Assembly (NCBI RefSeq): GCF_001570585.1
Contig: NZ_BBXF01000001.1
Span: forward strand, 1,419,691-1,483,690
Source of the DNA: Herbidospora daliensis
GTDB taxonomy: Bacteria; Actinomycetota; Actinomycetes; Streptosporangiales; Streptosporangiaceae
DNA: 64,000 nucleotides
Direction: 5' to 3'
This document shows positions 1 to 10,591 of this stretch, piece by piece (the first letter of the stretch is position 1; the number at the start of each line of letters is the position of its first letter). The notes beneath the pieces are model-generated. The model did not search any database. It had not been told where the DNA came from and saw only the letters and a program-made list of their open reading frames with translations. The translations under genes and the position numbers were made by a program.

Positions 1-56
1 AGGGCGCGCAGGCCGTGTCTGAGGAGGGGGTGGTCGTCGGCGAGGAGGACTTTCAC
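1..56 (-). CDS. NarL/FixJ-type response regulator, N-terminus only
   Basis: Read on the minus strand, the window edge opens with a GTG codon and the residues MKVLLADDHPLLRHGLRA, the acidic-pocket start of a response regulator receiver domain. The GTG overlaps the TGA stop of the upstream histidine kinase by four bases, so the pair is translationally coupled. By analogy with such pairs it should be the kinase partner carrying a C-terminal LuxR-type helix-turn-helix, but that part lies outside the window. Confidence 0.85.
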   Translation of the reverse strand, partial: MKVLLADDHPLLRHGLRA

Positions 57-1957
57 AGCGGGAGCACCGCCTTCACTGTCGTGCCGTTCGCGGAGGTCCG
101 GCTCAGGGTGCCGCCGAGTTCGGCCGCGCGGTCGCGCATGCTGCCGCTGCCGACTCCCTCGACGAGGGGGTCGGGCAGGCCGCGGCCGTCGTCGGCGACG
201 GTCACCGTCAATTGTCCGGCCCCGGCGGTCGCGCTGATGTCGATACGACCGGCCTGCGCGTGCTTCAGGGAATTGGCCAGCGCTTCTTGGACGATTCGAT
301 AGGCCGCCACTTCGACAGCCGCCGAGAGTTCGGGCAGGTCGGAGACGGTGACGGTGACCTCGGGGCCGATCGCGTCCAAACCGAGGTCTTCGAGGGCGCC
401 GGCCAGGCCGAGTTCGTCCAGAGCCGGGGGACGCAGGCCCTGGACAATTCTCCGCACGTCCGCGACCAGCGTCTGGGTCAGCTCGCGCACGTTCCTGACC
501 TCCTCGCCGGGGGTCGCCGCCTCGATCAGGTAGAGGCCGATGCCGATCGCGGCCAGCCCCGGGCCGAGGCCGTCGTGCAGGTCGCGGCGCAGGCGGCGGC
601 GTTCCTCCTCGCGGGCCCTGACCAGGTCGGCGCGCGACTCGCGGACCTCCCGCGCCAGCCGCGCCGCCGCCAGCGCGACCGCCAGGTGCCGGGCCAGGTC
701 GGTGAGCACGGCCAGGTCGGCGCGCGACAGCGGCTCCCCCGGCGAGCGCGGGGCCGCTCTCAGCTCGCCCTCGTGCCGCCCGCTCGCCGTCAGGGGGAGC
801 TGTACGGCTCCGCCCACCCTCCGGCCGGTCTCGGACACGGTCACGCCGTCGGCCGACACCACCGCCACCCACGGCAACCGCAGGGTCGAGGCGACCGTTT
901 CGGCCGCGTCGTCGAGCAGACGGGTGGGGTCGGCGGCGGCCTCAAGGCGTACACCCAGCTGGTTGAGCGCGGTGACCGGGTCGCCGCGGTGGCCGAACAA
1001 CCACCGGCCCACCGCCTTCTGCAGCGCGGCCCGCAGCGGCGCGAACGCGACCGCGACCACCGCGGTGGCGACGAGGGTCTCGGTCGAGGCCACGAGCGCG
1101 TGGGCGGTGGCGACGACCCCGAGGTAGAGCGCCAGCAGCAGGCCGGTCAGCAGCGCGTAGACGACGGTCCGGCGCAGCAGCACCTCGATGTCGAACAACC
1201 GGTAGCGGAAGATCGACACGGCCGTGGCGACCGGCACCAGCGGCAGCGCCACGGCCAGCAGCGCCACCCCGATCTGCGGCCGGGCCGCCAGCAGGGTGTC
1301 GGCGACCACCGCCGCCGCGAGCGTCACCACGGCCGCGAAGACGGGCAGCAGCCGCCGCAGGTCGCGCCGGAGCCGGGTGGCCAGCGCCGCCGCGCCGCCG
1401 ACGCCCAGCACCGTCACGACAACCGCGAACGCGGTGGTGGCGTGCGGCTCGGTCGGGATGAACCCGAAGGGGTTCGGCCGCTCGGCCCCCCACACCCAGA
1501 TCCGGTCGCGCAGCATCAGCACGACGTGCAGCGCCGCGAGCGCCCCGATCATGAGCCCGGCCGGGAGCCGCCAGCGGCGCGACGGGAGGCGGCCGTCGGG
1601 CAGGTAGAGCGGCAGCAGCAGCAACGACCCGAACCCGGTCAGGAAGACCCAGTTGGTGACCCAGGCGGCGGCGAGCGTGCCCGGCCACCCGTGCGGCTCC
1701 CCGAAGGCCGCGTAGCCGCCCGCCAGTGCTTGCAGGGCCATGCCCGCGCCGCCGAGGCAGAACAGCCAGCCGACGGGGTGCCGGGGCCGGGCGGCGGCGA
1801 TGAGCGCGCCGGTCAGCGGGTAGGTCAGGCCGACGACGGCGTCCAGGACCAGGTAGTCGGTGTCGGCGAGCTCGACCCCGGCGGTCAGCACGACGCCGAC
1901 GACGACGGCGACCGCGCACAGGACGGGCACGATCCAGGGCCATCGGACGGTCGGCAT
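53..1957 (-). CDS. Membrane sensor histidine kinase (NarL-partner type)
   Basis: About 634 residues. The N-terminal half is a multi-pass membrane region starting at WPWIVPVLCAVAVVVGVVL. A GAF-like stretch precedes the dimerisation/phosphoacceptor segment RRRLRRDLHDGLGPGLAAIG, and the C-terminus is a HATPase with the ADDGRGLPD ATP-lid motif. This is the HisKA_3 class that signals to NarL-type regulators. The ATG at 1957 is chosen because upstream codons run into G/C-rich non-coding sequence with an iterated palindrome at 1994-2022. The gene ends in a GTGA overlap with the response regulator. Confidence 0.9.
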   Translation of the reverse strand: MPTVRWPWIVPVLCAVAVVVGVVLTAGVELADTDYLVLDAVVGLTYPLTGALIAAARPRHPVGWLFCLGGAGMALQALAGGYAAFGEPHGWPGTLAAAWVTNWVFLTGFGSLLLLPLYLPDGRLPSRRWRLPAGLMIGALAALHVVLMLRDRIWVWGAERPNPFGFIPTEPHATTAFAVVVTVLGVGGAAALATRLRRDLRRLLPVFAAVVTLAAAVVADTLLAARPQIGVALLAVALPLVPVATAVSIFRYRLFDIEVLLRRTVVYALLTGLLLALYLGVVATAHALVASTETLVATAVVAVAFAPLRAALQKAVGRWLFGHRGDPVTALNQLGVRLEAAADPTRLLDDAAETVASTLRLPWVAVVSADGVTVSETGRRVGGAVQLPLTASGRHEGELRAAPRSPGEPLSRADLAVLTDLARHLAVALAAARLAREVRESRADLVRAREEERRRLRRDLHDGLGPGLAAIGIGLYLIEAATPGEEVRNVRELTQTLVADVRRIVQGLRPPALDELGLAGALEDLGLDAIGPEVTVTVSDLPELSAAVEVAAYRIVQEALANSLKHAQAGRIDISATAGAGQLTVTVADDGRGLPDPLVEGVGSGSMRDRAAELGGTLSRTSANGTTVKAVLPL

Positions 1958-1993
1958 GCGGCAATTGTGCGGGTATCCGCAGGTGGAGGGAAT

Positions 1994-2022
1994 GGGACCA
2001 GGGTCCCGAAACCCCGGGACCC
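1994..2022. promoter_or_regulatory. Iterated GGGACC/GGGTCC palindrome upstream of the kinase
   Basis: Two overlapping inverted repeats lie 37-65 bases upstream of the kinase start: GGGACC-AG-GGTCCC, then GGGTCCC-N8-GGGACCC. Such a phased palindrome in front of a two-component operon is a plausible autoregulatory operator. This is inference from position and symmetry only. Confidence 0.35.
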
Positions 2023-3044
2023 GCCATGGAAACGGGGTAGCCGAAATTTCACGACCTGAGCCATTTTCGCGCCCTCCGACCCGACCTGGCGCGACTCGAC
2101 CCCGGGCAGCCTGGCGGCAGATCCTGCTCACTGGGGGTCCGAAAGCGTGCCTTTGTTCGGCCCGCGACTTGCAGGTCTTCGGGACTTCGACGGGACCGTG
2201 CGTTCAGGCGCTCGGGACCGCTCGCCGAGTCTGCTTGTCCCGTGAAGACCGACACCTCCCTGCAGATCGCCACGTTCGCGCTCGTGCTGCCCGTTCTCGT
2301 GCTCCCCGCCGTGGCCTACGCCGTCTCCCGGGGGGTCGACCTCGATCGCATCGGGGAGGCGCCGATTCCGGCGCAGATCGCCCTGTACGGTCAGGCGCTC
2401 GCCCCGGCCGTCGCCGCCGCCGTCGCCTTCCGGGGGCGCGGGTTCCCGTGGGGGTTCGTGAAGGTCCCCCCGGCGATGCTGGTGAAGGCATGGGCGATCC
2501 CCGTCATCGGGGCCGCGGTGGCCTACGGGACCGGGTGGCTGACCGGGCTGGCGTCGTTCACTACGCAAGGGTTGCCTTTTCCGCCGGTGCTCACCGTGCT
2601 CGTCGGGCTGGTGCCCGGGTTGGCGCCGTATCTGGTGCTGGCGCTGGGCGAGCAGCTCGGGTGGAGTTCGTTCCTCGTCACGCGGCTCGGGGAGCGGCAC
2701 TCCGCCGACGTCGTCGCGGTCGTCTTCGGGGTCGCGTGGGCGCTGTTCCACGTGCCGCTGATGCTGTTCGTGCCGGGGGCGGTCGACCCCGGCGTGCCGA
2801 TGGCCTACGCGGTGTTCTGGTTCACCGTGCAGTCGGTCGTGCTGGCGTTCCCGCTGGTCTGGTTCCGGCTCCGGACCGGGTCGATCTGGCCGGTGCTGGT
2901 CGTGCACGCCACGTTCAACGCCGCGACCTATTTCGTCGGCCAGGCCATGACGCAACCGCGCTCGCCCTGGCTGCTGGGCGAGGGCGGGGTGCTGACGACC
3001 GCCGGGCTGGCCGTCGCGGTGGCGGCGACCGCCCGATGGTGGCG

Positions 3045-4991
<1,947 letters not shown>

Positions 4992-5018
4992 GTCGGCTCC
5001 TCGGCTCTATGGCAGGCG

Positions 5019-5513
5019 TCAGTGGTGCCGGGCCGCCTCGATGGCCTCCTTGAGCTGGTTCTCGGCCTCCTGCGTCAGGGACGTGTGGATGATGCGCCCG
5101 CCCATGGGCGCGACCTGCGGCAGCACCTTGTCGCGGGTGCTGTCCTCGACGAGCAGGAACAGGGCCGCGCCGCCGGGCACCAGGCCCGCGGCGACGTCCT
5201 TCATGAACTTGTCGTCGACCCCGATGTCGGTCTTGGCGCCGACCAGGGCGCCGGTCGCGGCGCCGACGGCCGCGCCGACCAGCGGCATGAAGAAGATGAG
5301 GCCGATCAGCCCGCCCCAGAGCGCGCCGCCCGCCGCGCCGGTCGCGGCCATGTTGACGGCCGGCTTCATCTTGATCTTGCCCTCGGTCGTGTGCTCGACG
5401 ATGGCGGCGTCGGTGAGCGTGATGAGGCGCTCCTGCTGGAGCCGGAACAGCTTGTCCCGCACTTCTACGGCGGTGCCGAGGTCGTCATACGCGATGGCGA
5501 TCAACGTAGCCAT
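5019..5513 (-). CDS. DUF1269 family membrane-associated protein
   Basis: 164 residues starting MATLIAIAYDDLGTAVEVRD, with a GGGGGAG ribosome-binding site just upstream of the ATG at 5513. A ferredoxin-like N-terminal part is followed by a long glycine/alanine-rich hydrophobic hairpin (about 60-105) and an acidic-basic C-terminus. This matches the DUF1269 architecture, which has no established biochemical role. It is transcribed in the same direction as ftsH, 27 bases from it. Confidence 0.85.
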   Translation of the reverse strand: MATLIAIAYDDLGTAVEVRDKLFRLQQERLITLTDAAIVEHTTEGKIKMKPAVNMAATGAAGGALWGGLIGLIFFMPLVGAAVGAATGALVGAKTDIGVDDKFMKDVAAGLVPGGAALFLLVEDSTRDKVLPQVAPMGGRIIHTSLTQEAENQLKEAIEAARHH

Positions 5514-5569
5514 GATGGAGCTCCCCCCGAAGTCCAGATAAGGGGATATTTCCCCAGATGGGACCGGGT

Positions 5570-6514
5570 CTAAAGCACCTTGATCTTGCTCATCACCGTG
5601 TTGATGTCGCGGTAGCTCTTCTTCTGGCTGTCCGGGACGCTGATGAAGACCAGCGCGGGCTTGGCTCCGGGCACGTCCACGAGCGCGATGGCGGCGGCCG
5701 ACTTCCGCTTGTCGCCCTTGATCGTGTAGTTGACGTCGTAGCCGAGCACCCAGGCCGGGCGGTCGTCGATCTCGGTCAGGTCGGCCGACGTCCACTTGAT
5801 GGTCGCGCCGGCGGGGTGGTGGTTGAGCGTCCAGCGGGCGGCCAGGAAGGCGGTGTCCTTCAGGTCGTCCTGCACCTCGATCGGCACCGGGCAGGAGACC
5901 AGCAGGCCCCGGTAGGCCGACCCCTTGACCTTGGGCAGCAGCTGGCGGGACGCGAACGGCGAGGCCGAGGCGAGGTCCCAGGCGCCGGCGAAGCGGGGGA
6001 AGGCCACGCCCGACTTCTCGTCCTTGACCGAGCCGCGGATCTTGGCGCTCTTGCCGGCGAAGGCGCGCAGCTTCTGCTGCCCGCCGGGGAGCTCGGGCAC
6101 CCGGGGGTCGTCGAGCGCGTCGGTCATCGCTGTCGAGAGCGGGCTGACCGAAGGCGACGGGGAAGGGCTCGGGAGCACCGGGGTGGGCGGGAGCGGCGCG
6201 GCGGTCGTCGCGGCGACCGTGACCGGGTCGGCTTTCGGCGCGGGCGCGGCGGCGGCCTCACCGGGGTCGTTGCGGGTGAGGACGACTCCCGCGGCCACCA
6301 CGCCGAGGGCGGCGACGACCGTCACGACGGCGGCGGTCCGGTAGACGAGCCGCATGGGCAGATCGCCCAGACCTTTGGTCGACGGCGGGGGTGGCGGGTC
6401 CGGGATCGTGATCTTCGGTAACGGGCTGGTCTCCGCTTCCGCCGCAACGTACGAAGGAGTGGCCTTCGTCCCATAGTCCCCAGGTGGCACGTCGGCGAGC
6501 GTACGGCAAATCAC
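5570..6514 (-). CDS. Single-pass membrane-anchored lipoprotein-like hypothetical
   Basis: 314 residues from a GTG start. A short cytosolic leader with a proline run (about 37-43) precedes one transmembrane helix VVTVVAALGVVAAGVVL. A Pro/Ser/Thr/Ala-rich extracytoplasmic linker follows, then a globular C-terminal domain of about 190 residues. I do not recognise the domain. The start is uncertain: no clear ribosome-binding site precedes the GTG, and a second in-frame GTG lies a few codons downstream. It diverges from the DUF3616 gene across 62 bases. Confidence 0.7.
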   Translation of the reverse strand: MICRTLADVPPGDYGTKATPSYVAAEAETSPLPKITIPDPPPPPSTKGLGDLPMRLVYRTAAVVTVVAALGVVAAGVVLTRNDPGEAAAAPAPKADPVTVAATTAAPLPPTPVLPSPSPSPSVSPLSTAMTDALDDPRVPELPGGQQKLRAFAGKSAKIRGSVKDEKSGVAFPRFAGAWDLASASPFASRQLLPKVKGSAYRGLLVSCPVPIEVQDDLKDTAFLAARWTLNHHPAGATIKWTSADLTEIDDRPAWVLGYDVNYTIKGDKRKSAAAIALVDVPGAKPALVFISVPDSQKKSYRDINTVMSKIKVL

Positions 6515-6576
6515 GGCAATTCGGGTGCGATAGCCATCACACTTCGGGAACGAGGTTTGCGGCTCATAATGACTGG

Positions 6577-7563
6577 GTGCAGGTAGAGCTCCGGTTCGCC
6601 CCGGGATCGGCGATCCATCACGATCTTTCCGCCGTGCGACAGGACGGCCGGTGTCTCTGGGTCGCCGGAGACGAGTGGGCGGGGGTCGAACGCCTCACGT
6701 GGCGCGACGGCGCCTTCCAGGACCATCGCACCTTCCGGCTGGCCGACTTCGTCGAACTGCCCGCCGGTCCCGACGACGAGGCCGACATCGAGGGCCTGGC
6801 CCGCGCCGACGGCTGGCTCTGGGCGGTCGGCTCCCACAGCCTCAAGCGCAAGCGGGTGAAACCCGGCCAGAACGGCGACAAGGCCCGCAAACGCCTGGCC
6901 ACCGTCGTGCGCGAGGAGAACCGCTTCGTCCTGGTACGTCTCCCCCTCGTCGACCGCGACGGCCTGCCGGAACCGGTGCGGGCCGACGGCGCGCGCCGGG
7001 CCGCCATCCTGAGCGGGCCGGGCCGCAACCTGGCCGACATGCTCGAACACGACCCCCACCTGGCGCCGTTCCTGCGGCTGCCGGGCAAGGACAACGGCGT
7101 CGACGTCGAGGGCATCGCGGTCATCCGCGACCGGGTGTTCGTCGGCCTGCGCGGGCCGGTGCTGCGCGGCTGGGCGGTCATCCTGGAGATCCGCCCCGAG
7201 CCCGACCCCCACGACCCGGGCCGGCTGCGCTTCGCCCCGGTCGGCGACGCCCGCTACCGCACCCACTTCGTCGACCTCGACGGCCTGGGCATCCGCGACC
7301 TGTGCCCGATCGGCGACGAGGTCCTGATCCTGGCCGGGCCGACGATGACCCACGACGGCCCGGTGAAGATCGTGCGCTGGACGCCGGGCAACGGCTTCGC
7401 CGACCCGCCGATCCACGTCGCCGACCTGGCCACGGGCGTGCGCGACGACCGTCCCGAGGGCCTGGCGGTGCTGGGCAACGGGCAGCTGATGATCGTCCAC
7501 GACAGCCCGTCGCCCCTGCGGCTCACGCCCGAGGGGGTCTGGGCCGACGTGCTGACGGTCTAG
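6577..7563 (+). CDS. DUF3616 beta-propeller-like protein
   Basis: 328 residues beginning MQVELRFAPGSAIHHDLSAV. The repeated blade-like pattern (GLARADGWLWAVGSHS, GIAVIRDRVFVGLRGPVL, GLAVLGNGQLMIVHDSPSP) fits the DUF3616 family, predicted to fold as a beta-propeller and of unknown function. A GTG at 6577 is chosen over an in-frame upstream ATG because the latter would overlap the divergent gene. A CATAAT -10 hexamer ends seven bases before this GTG, which suggests a leaderless transcript. Its stop codon overlaps that of the convergent PTH2 gene. Confidence 0.8.
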   Translation: MQVELRFAPGSAIHHDLSAVRQDGRCLWVAGDEWAGVERLTWRDGAFQDHRTFRLADFVELPAGPDDEADIEGLARADGWLWAVGSHSLKRKRVKPGQNGDKARKRLATVVREENRFVLVRLPLVDRDGLPEPVRADGARRAAILSGPGRNLADMLEHDPHLAPFLRLPGKDNGVDVEGIAVIRDRVFVGLRGPVLRGWAVILEIRPEPDPHDPGRLRFAPVGDARYRTHFVDLDGLGIRDLCPIGDEVLILAGPTMTHDGPVKIVRWTPGNGFADPPIHVADLATGVRDDRPEGLAVLGNGQLMIVHDSPSPLRLTPEGVWADVLTV

Positions 7564-8252
7564 ACGTTGCGCAGCGGCCCCCGGGCCGCCGGGCGGAAGC
7601 CGCCCTCGCGCAACCACGGCGCGGTGGCGACGACCGTCACCGAGCCCGGCGCGATCTCGGTGAAGCCCGCGTCGCGCACGGCCGGCAGGTCGGCCTCGGC
7701 CAGCTTGGCCCAGTCGTAGGCGCTGGCGGTGCGCACCGACACGGCGAACCCGGTCTCGGCCCACGCCGCCCGGTCGGACGGCGTGGTCGCCCACCAGGCC
7801 AGCTGGGCGGCGTGCCCGGCCTGGGCCATCGCCTTGCCGGCGGTCATCTCCAGGTGGGGGTTGATCCACAACACGCAGGGCGCGCCGGCCGGGCCCGGCG
7901 GCTCGGGGTCGTCGAGGTCGGTGCCGGACACCTGCAGCCGCGCCAGGTCCTTGGGCCAGCCGTCGAGCGGGACCGGCGGGTGGACGCGGACCAGCGCGGT
8001 CCCGGCCGACACCGTCTCGCCGGGCAGCTGGAGCACGCGGGTCCATTCGGCGCCGCGGGCCCGGCGGACGACCTTGCGGATGCCGTGGCTCTCCCAGCCC
8101 CGGACCGCCTCGGCCCATTCGCCCTCGCCGCCCGAGCGGTGGTCGCTGACCATGCGCAGCACCGCCAGCGCGGCGGCTTCAAGCGCGTCGGTACGCCGTG
8201 GCGGCGTCGCCCGTTCGATCCGGACCACCAGCGGCAGCACGTATTGGCTCAC
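7560..8252 (-). CDS. PTH2-family peptidyl-tRNA hydrolase-like protein
   Basis: 230 residues, GTG start. The C-terminal half has the PTH2 signature GKAMAQAGHAAQLAWW after a strand-like VLWINPHLEM, and the N-terminal half (about 1-105) is a family-specific extension I do not recognise. PTH2 proteins cleave peptidyl-tRNA in archaea and eukaryotes; bacterial two-domain versions are common in actinomycetes and their activity is not settled. The start codon overlaps the MFS transporter stop by four bases (GTGA), so both are translated from one message. Confidence 0.75.
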   Translation of the reverse strand: MSQYVLPLVVRIERATPPRRTDALEAAALAVLRMVSDHRSGGEGEWAEAVRGWESHGIRKVVRRARGAEWTRVLQLPGETVSAGTALVRVHPPVPLDGWPKDLARLQVSGTDLDDPEPPGPAGAPCVLWINPHLEMTAGKAMAQAGHAAQLAWWATTPSDRAAWAETGFAVSVRTASAYDWAKLAEADLPAVRDAGFTEIAPGSVTVVATAPWLREGGFRPAARGPLRNV

Positions 8253-9532
8253 CGGCCAATACTGCCAGCCCCGCGCGCGATCCGTATCGACATGATGGCG
8301 GCGAGTGCGCAGAGTCCGCCCGACACGTACCAGGCGAGGTCGTAGGTGCCGAGGTGGTCGCGGGTCACCCCGGCCAGGGTGGCCGCGAAGGCCGCGCCGA
8401 TCTGGTGGGAGGCGAACACCCAGCCGAACACGATCGGCCCGTCGTCGCCGTAGATCTTTCGGCAGAGCGCGACCGTCGGCGGGACCGTGGCCACCCAGTC
8501 GAGGCCGTAGAAGACGATGAAGACGATCATGCTGGGGTGGGCGGAGTCGCCGAACAGCTGCGGCAGGATCAGCAGCGACGCGCCCCGCAGGGCGTAGTAG
8601 ACGCCCAGCAGCACCCGCGCGTCGACGCGGTCGCTCAGCCAGCCGGAGAAGATCGTCCCGGCGATGTCGAAGATCCCGATGACCGCCAGCAGGCTCGCCG
8701 CGACCGGCTCGGCCATGCCGTGGTCGTGGGCGGCCGGGATGAAGTGGGTGCCGACCAGGCCGTTGGTCGACGCGCCGCAGATGGCGAACCCGCCGGACAG
8801 GTACCAGAACGACCGGGTCTTGGCGGCGTCGCGCAGGGTCCGCAGGGCACGCGCGGCCGGTCCGACCGTGGCGGGCGCGGGGGCGGGCGGGGGCTCGGTG
8901 GCGCCGTACGGGAGCAGCCCCACGTCGGCGGGGTGGTCGCGCAGCAGGAAGAAGACCAGCGGGACCACCGCCAGCGCCGCGCCCGCCACCACCAGCGAGG
9001 CGGTCCGCCAGCCGCTCGACTCGACGAGCAGCGCGAGCACCGGCAGGAAGATGAGCTGCCCGGTCGCGCCTCCGGCGGTCAGGATGCCGGTCACCAGGCC
9101 GCGGCTGCGCACGAACCACCGCTGGGTCAGCGTCGCGGCGAAGACCAGCGCCATCGAGCCGGTGCCCAGGCCGACGAGCACGCCCCAGCAGAGCACGAGC
9201 TGCCAGCTCGCGGTCATGAAGACGGTAACCCCGCTGCCGGCGGCGACCAGCGCCAGGGCGTAGGTGACGACCCTGCGCATGCCGAAGCGGTCCATCAGGG
9301 CGGCGGCGAAGGGGGCGGTCAGGCCGTAGAACATCAGGTTGATCGACACGGCGAACCCGATGGTGCCGCGCGACCAGCCGAACTCCTCCTGCAACGGCGT
9401 GATCAGCACGCCGGGCGTCGCCCGGAACCCGGCCGCGCCGATGATCGCGATCAGGGCGATGCCGCCCACGATCCAGGCCCGGTGCACACGTGCGGGCCGG
9501 GTCACCCCCCGAGTGATGGTCATGCCGGACAT
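8249..9532 (-). CDS. MFS transporter
   Basis: About 427 residues with twelve predicted membrane helices. The inter-helix loop ALMDRFGMRRVVTY matches the conserved MFS loop (DRxGrR type), with a second copy, WLSDRVDARVLLG, in the C-terminal half. The overall pattern is that of the monocarboxylate/oxalate-type branch of MFS. Start candidates are ATG 9532 and ATG 9523. It is divergent from a GlxA regulator 63 bases away, so that regulator is its probable controller. A TGGC-N6-GCCA inverted repeat at 9562-9575 sits between them. Confidence 0.88.
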   Translation of the reverse strand: MSGMTITRGVTRPARVHRAWIVGGIALIAIIGAAGFRATPGVLITPLQEEFGWSRGTIGFAVSINLMFYGLTAPFAAALMDRFGMRRVVTYALALVAAGSGVTVFMTASWQLVLCWGVLVGLGTGSMALVFAATLTQRWFVRSRGLVTGILTAGGATGQLIFLPVLALLVESSGWRTASLVVAGAALAVVPLVFFLLRDHPADVGLLPYGATEPPPAPAPATVGPAARALRTLRDAAKTRSFWYLSGGFAICGASTNGLVGTHFIPAAHDHGMAEPVAASLLAVIGIFDIAGTIFSGWLSDRVDARVLLGVYYALRGASLLILPQLFGDSAHPSMIVFIVFYGLDWVATVPPTVALCRKIYGDDGPIVFGWVFASHQIGAAFAATLAGVTRDHLGTYDLAWYVSGGLCALAAIMSIRIARGAGSIGR

Positions 9533-9595
9533 CCTGCCGACCAGGGCACGAACCCCACCAGTGGCCTGAAAGCCAACATATGAAAGAATCGGGCC

Positions 9596-10591
9596 ATGCC
9601 CCACCGTGTCGCCATGCTGGTCCTCGACGACTTCGCGACCATGGACGTCGGCGTCCCCGGCCAGTTCTTCGGCATCGCCGAAGACGCCGACCGCCGGAAA
9701 CTCTACGAGGTCACGACCTGCACGCCCGATGGCGGGCCGGTCCGCTGCGCCGCAGGCTACGCCATCGTGCCCGACCACGACCTGTCGCTCCTCGACGACG
9801 CCGACACGGTGATCGTCCCGGGCGTGCACGGCGGGCCGCCGTTCGAGGGCACGGTCGACCCCCGGGTGGCCGAGGCGCTGCGGCGGGCCCACCGGAGCAA
9901 GCGCATCGTGTCGATCTGCACCGGCGCGTTCGTGCTCGCGGCGGCCGGGCTGCTCGACGGGCGCGCGGCCACCACCCACTGGCGCAACGCGAACCGGTTC
10001 CGGCGGCTCTACCCCGACGTGCTGCTCAACCCCGAGGTGCTGTTCGTCGACGACGGCGACATCCTCACCTCGGCGGGCGTCGCCGCCGGCACCGACCTGG
10101 CCCTGCACATCATCCGGTCGGACTTCGGCACCGAGGTCGCCAACCGGGTGGCCCGCCGCTGCGTGACCGCGCCGTTCCGCGAGGGCGGCCAGGCCCAGTT
10201 CATCGAACGCCCGCTGCCCCCCGCCCAAGGGGCCTCGACCGAGTCGACCCGGGCCTGGATGTTGTCGCGGCTGGCCGAGCCGCTCGACCTGAACGCGCTG
10301 GCCGCCCACGCCCGCATGAGCGTGCGCACCTTCACCCGCCGGTTCCGCGAGGAGACCGGCCTGTCGCCCGCCCGCTGGCTCAACCGGCAGCGGGTCGAGC
10401 ACGCCCGCCGCCTGCTGGAGACGACCGGGCTGCCGGTCGACGACGTGGCCCGCGAGGCCGGGTTCGGCACGGCGGTCTCGCTGCGCCAGCACCTGCACGC
10501 GGCGGTCGGGGTCTCCCCCATCGCCTATAGGCAGACGTTCCGGCCTCAGGCCGCCCTGCGCAGCACCACCAGCGCGACGTCGTCTTCGTGA
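9596..10591 (+). CDS. GlxA-type AraC regulator with DJ-1/PfpI domain
   Basis: 331 residues. The N-terminal DJ-1/PfpI domain (1-190) has the nucleophile-elbow region RIVSICTGAFVLAAAG. The C-terminal AraC double helix-turn-helix (about 215-315) includes SVRTFTRRFREETG and VAREAGFGTAVSLRQH. Members bind DNA as AraC-type activators or repressors. The divergent MFS transporter is the obvious target. The 3' end overlaps the convergent REC-phosphatase gene by 46 bases. Confidence 0.92.
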   Translation: MPHRVAMLVLDDFATMDVGVPGQFFGIAEDADRRKLYEVTTCTPDGGPVRCAAGYAIVPDHDLSLLDDADTVIVPGVHGGPPFEGTVDPRVAEALRRAHRSKRIVSICTGAFVLAAAGLLDGRAATTHWRNANRFRRLYPDVLLNPEVLFVDDGDILTSAGVAAGTDLALHIIRSDFGTEVANRVARRCVTAPFREGGQAQFIERPLPPAQGASTESTRAWMLSRLAEPLDLNALAAHARMSVRTFTRRFREETGLSPARWLNRQRVEHARRLLETTGLPVDDVAREAGFGTAVSLRQHLHAAVGVSPIAYRQTFRPQAALRSTTSATSSS

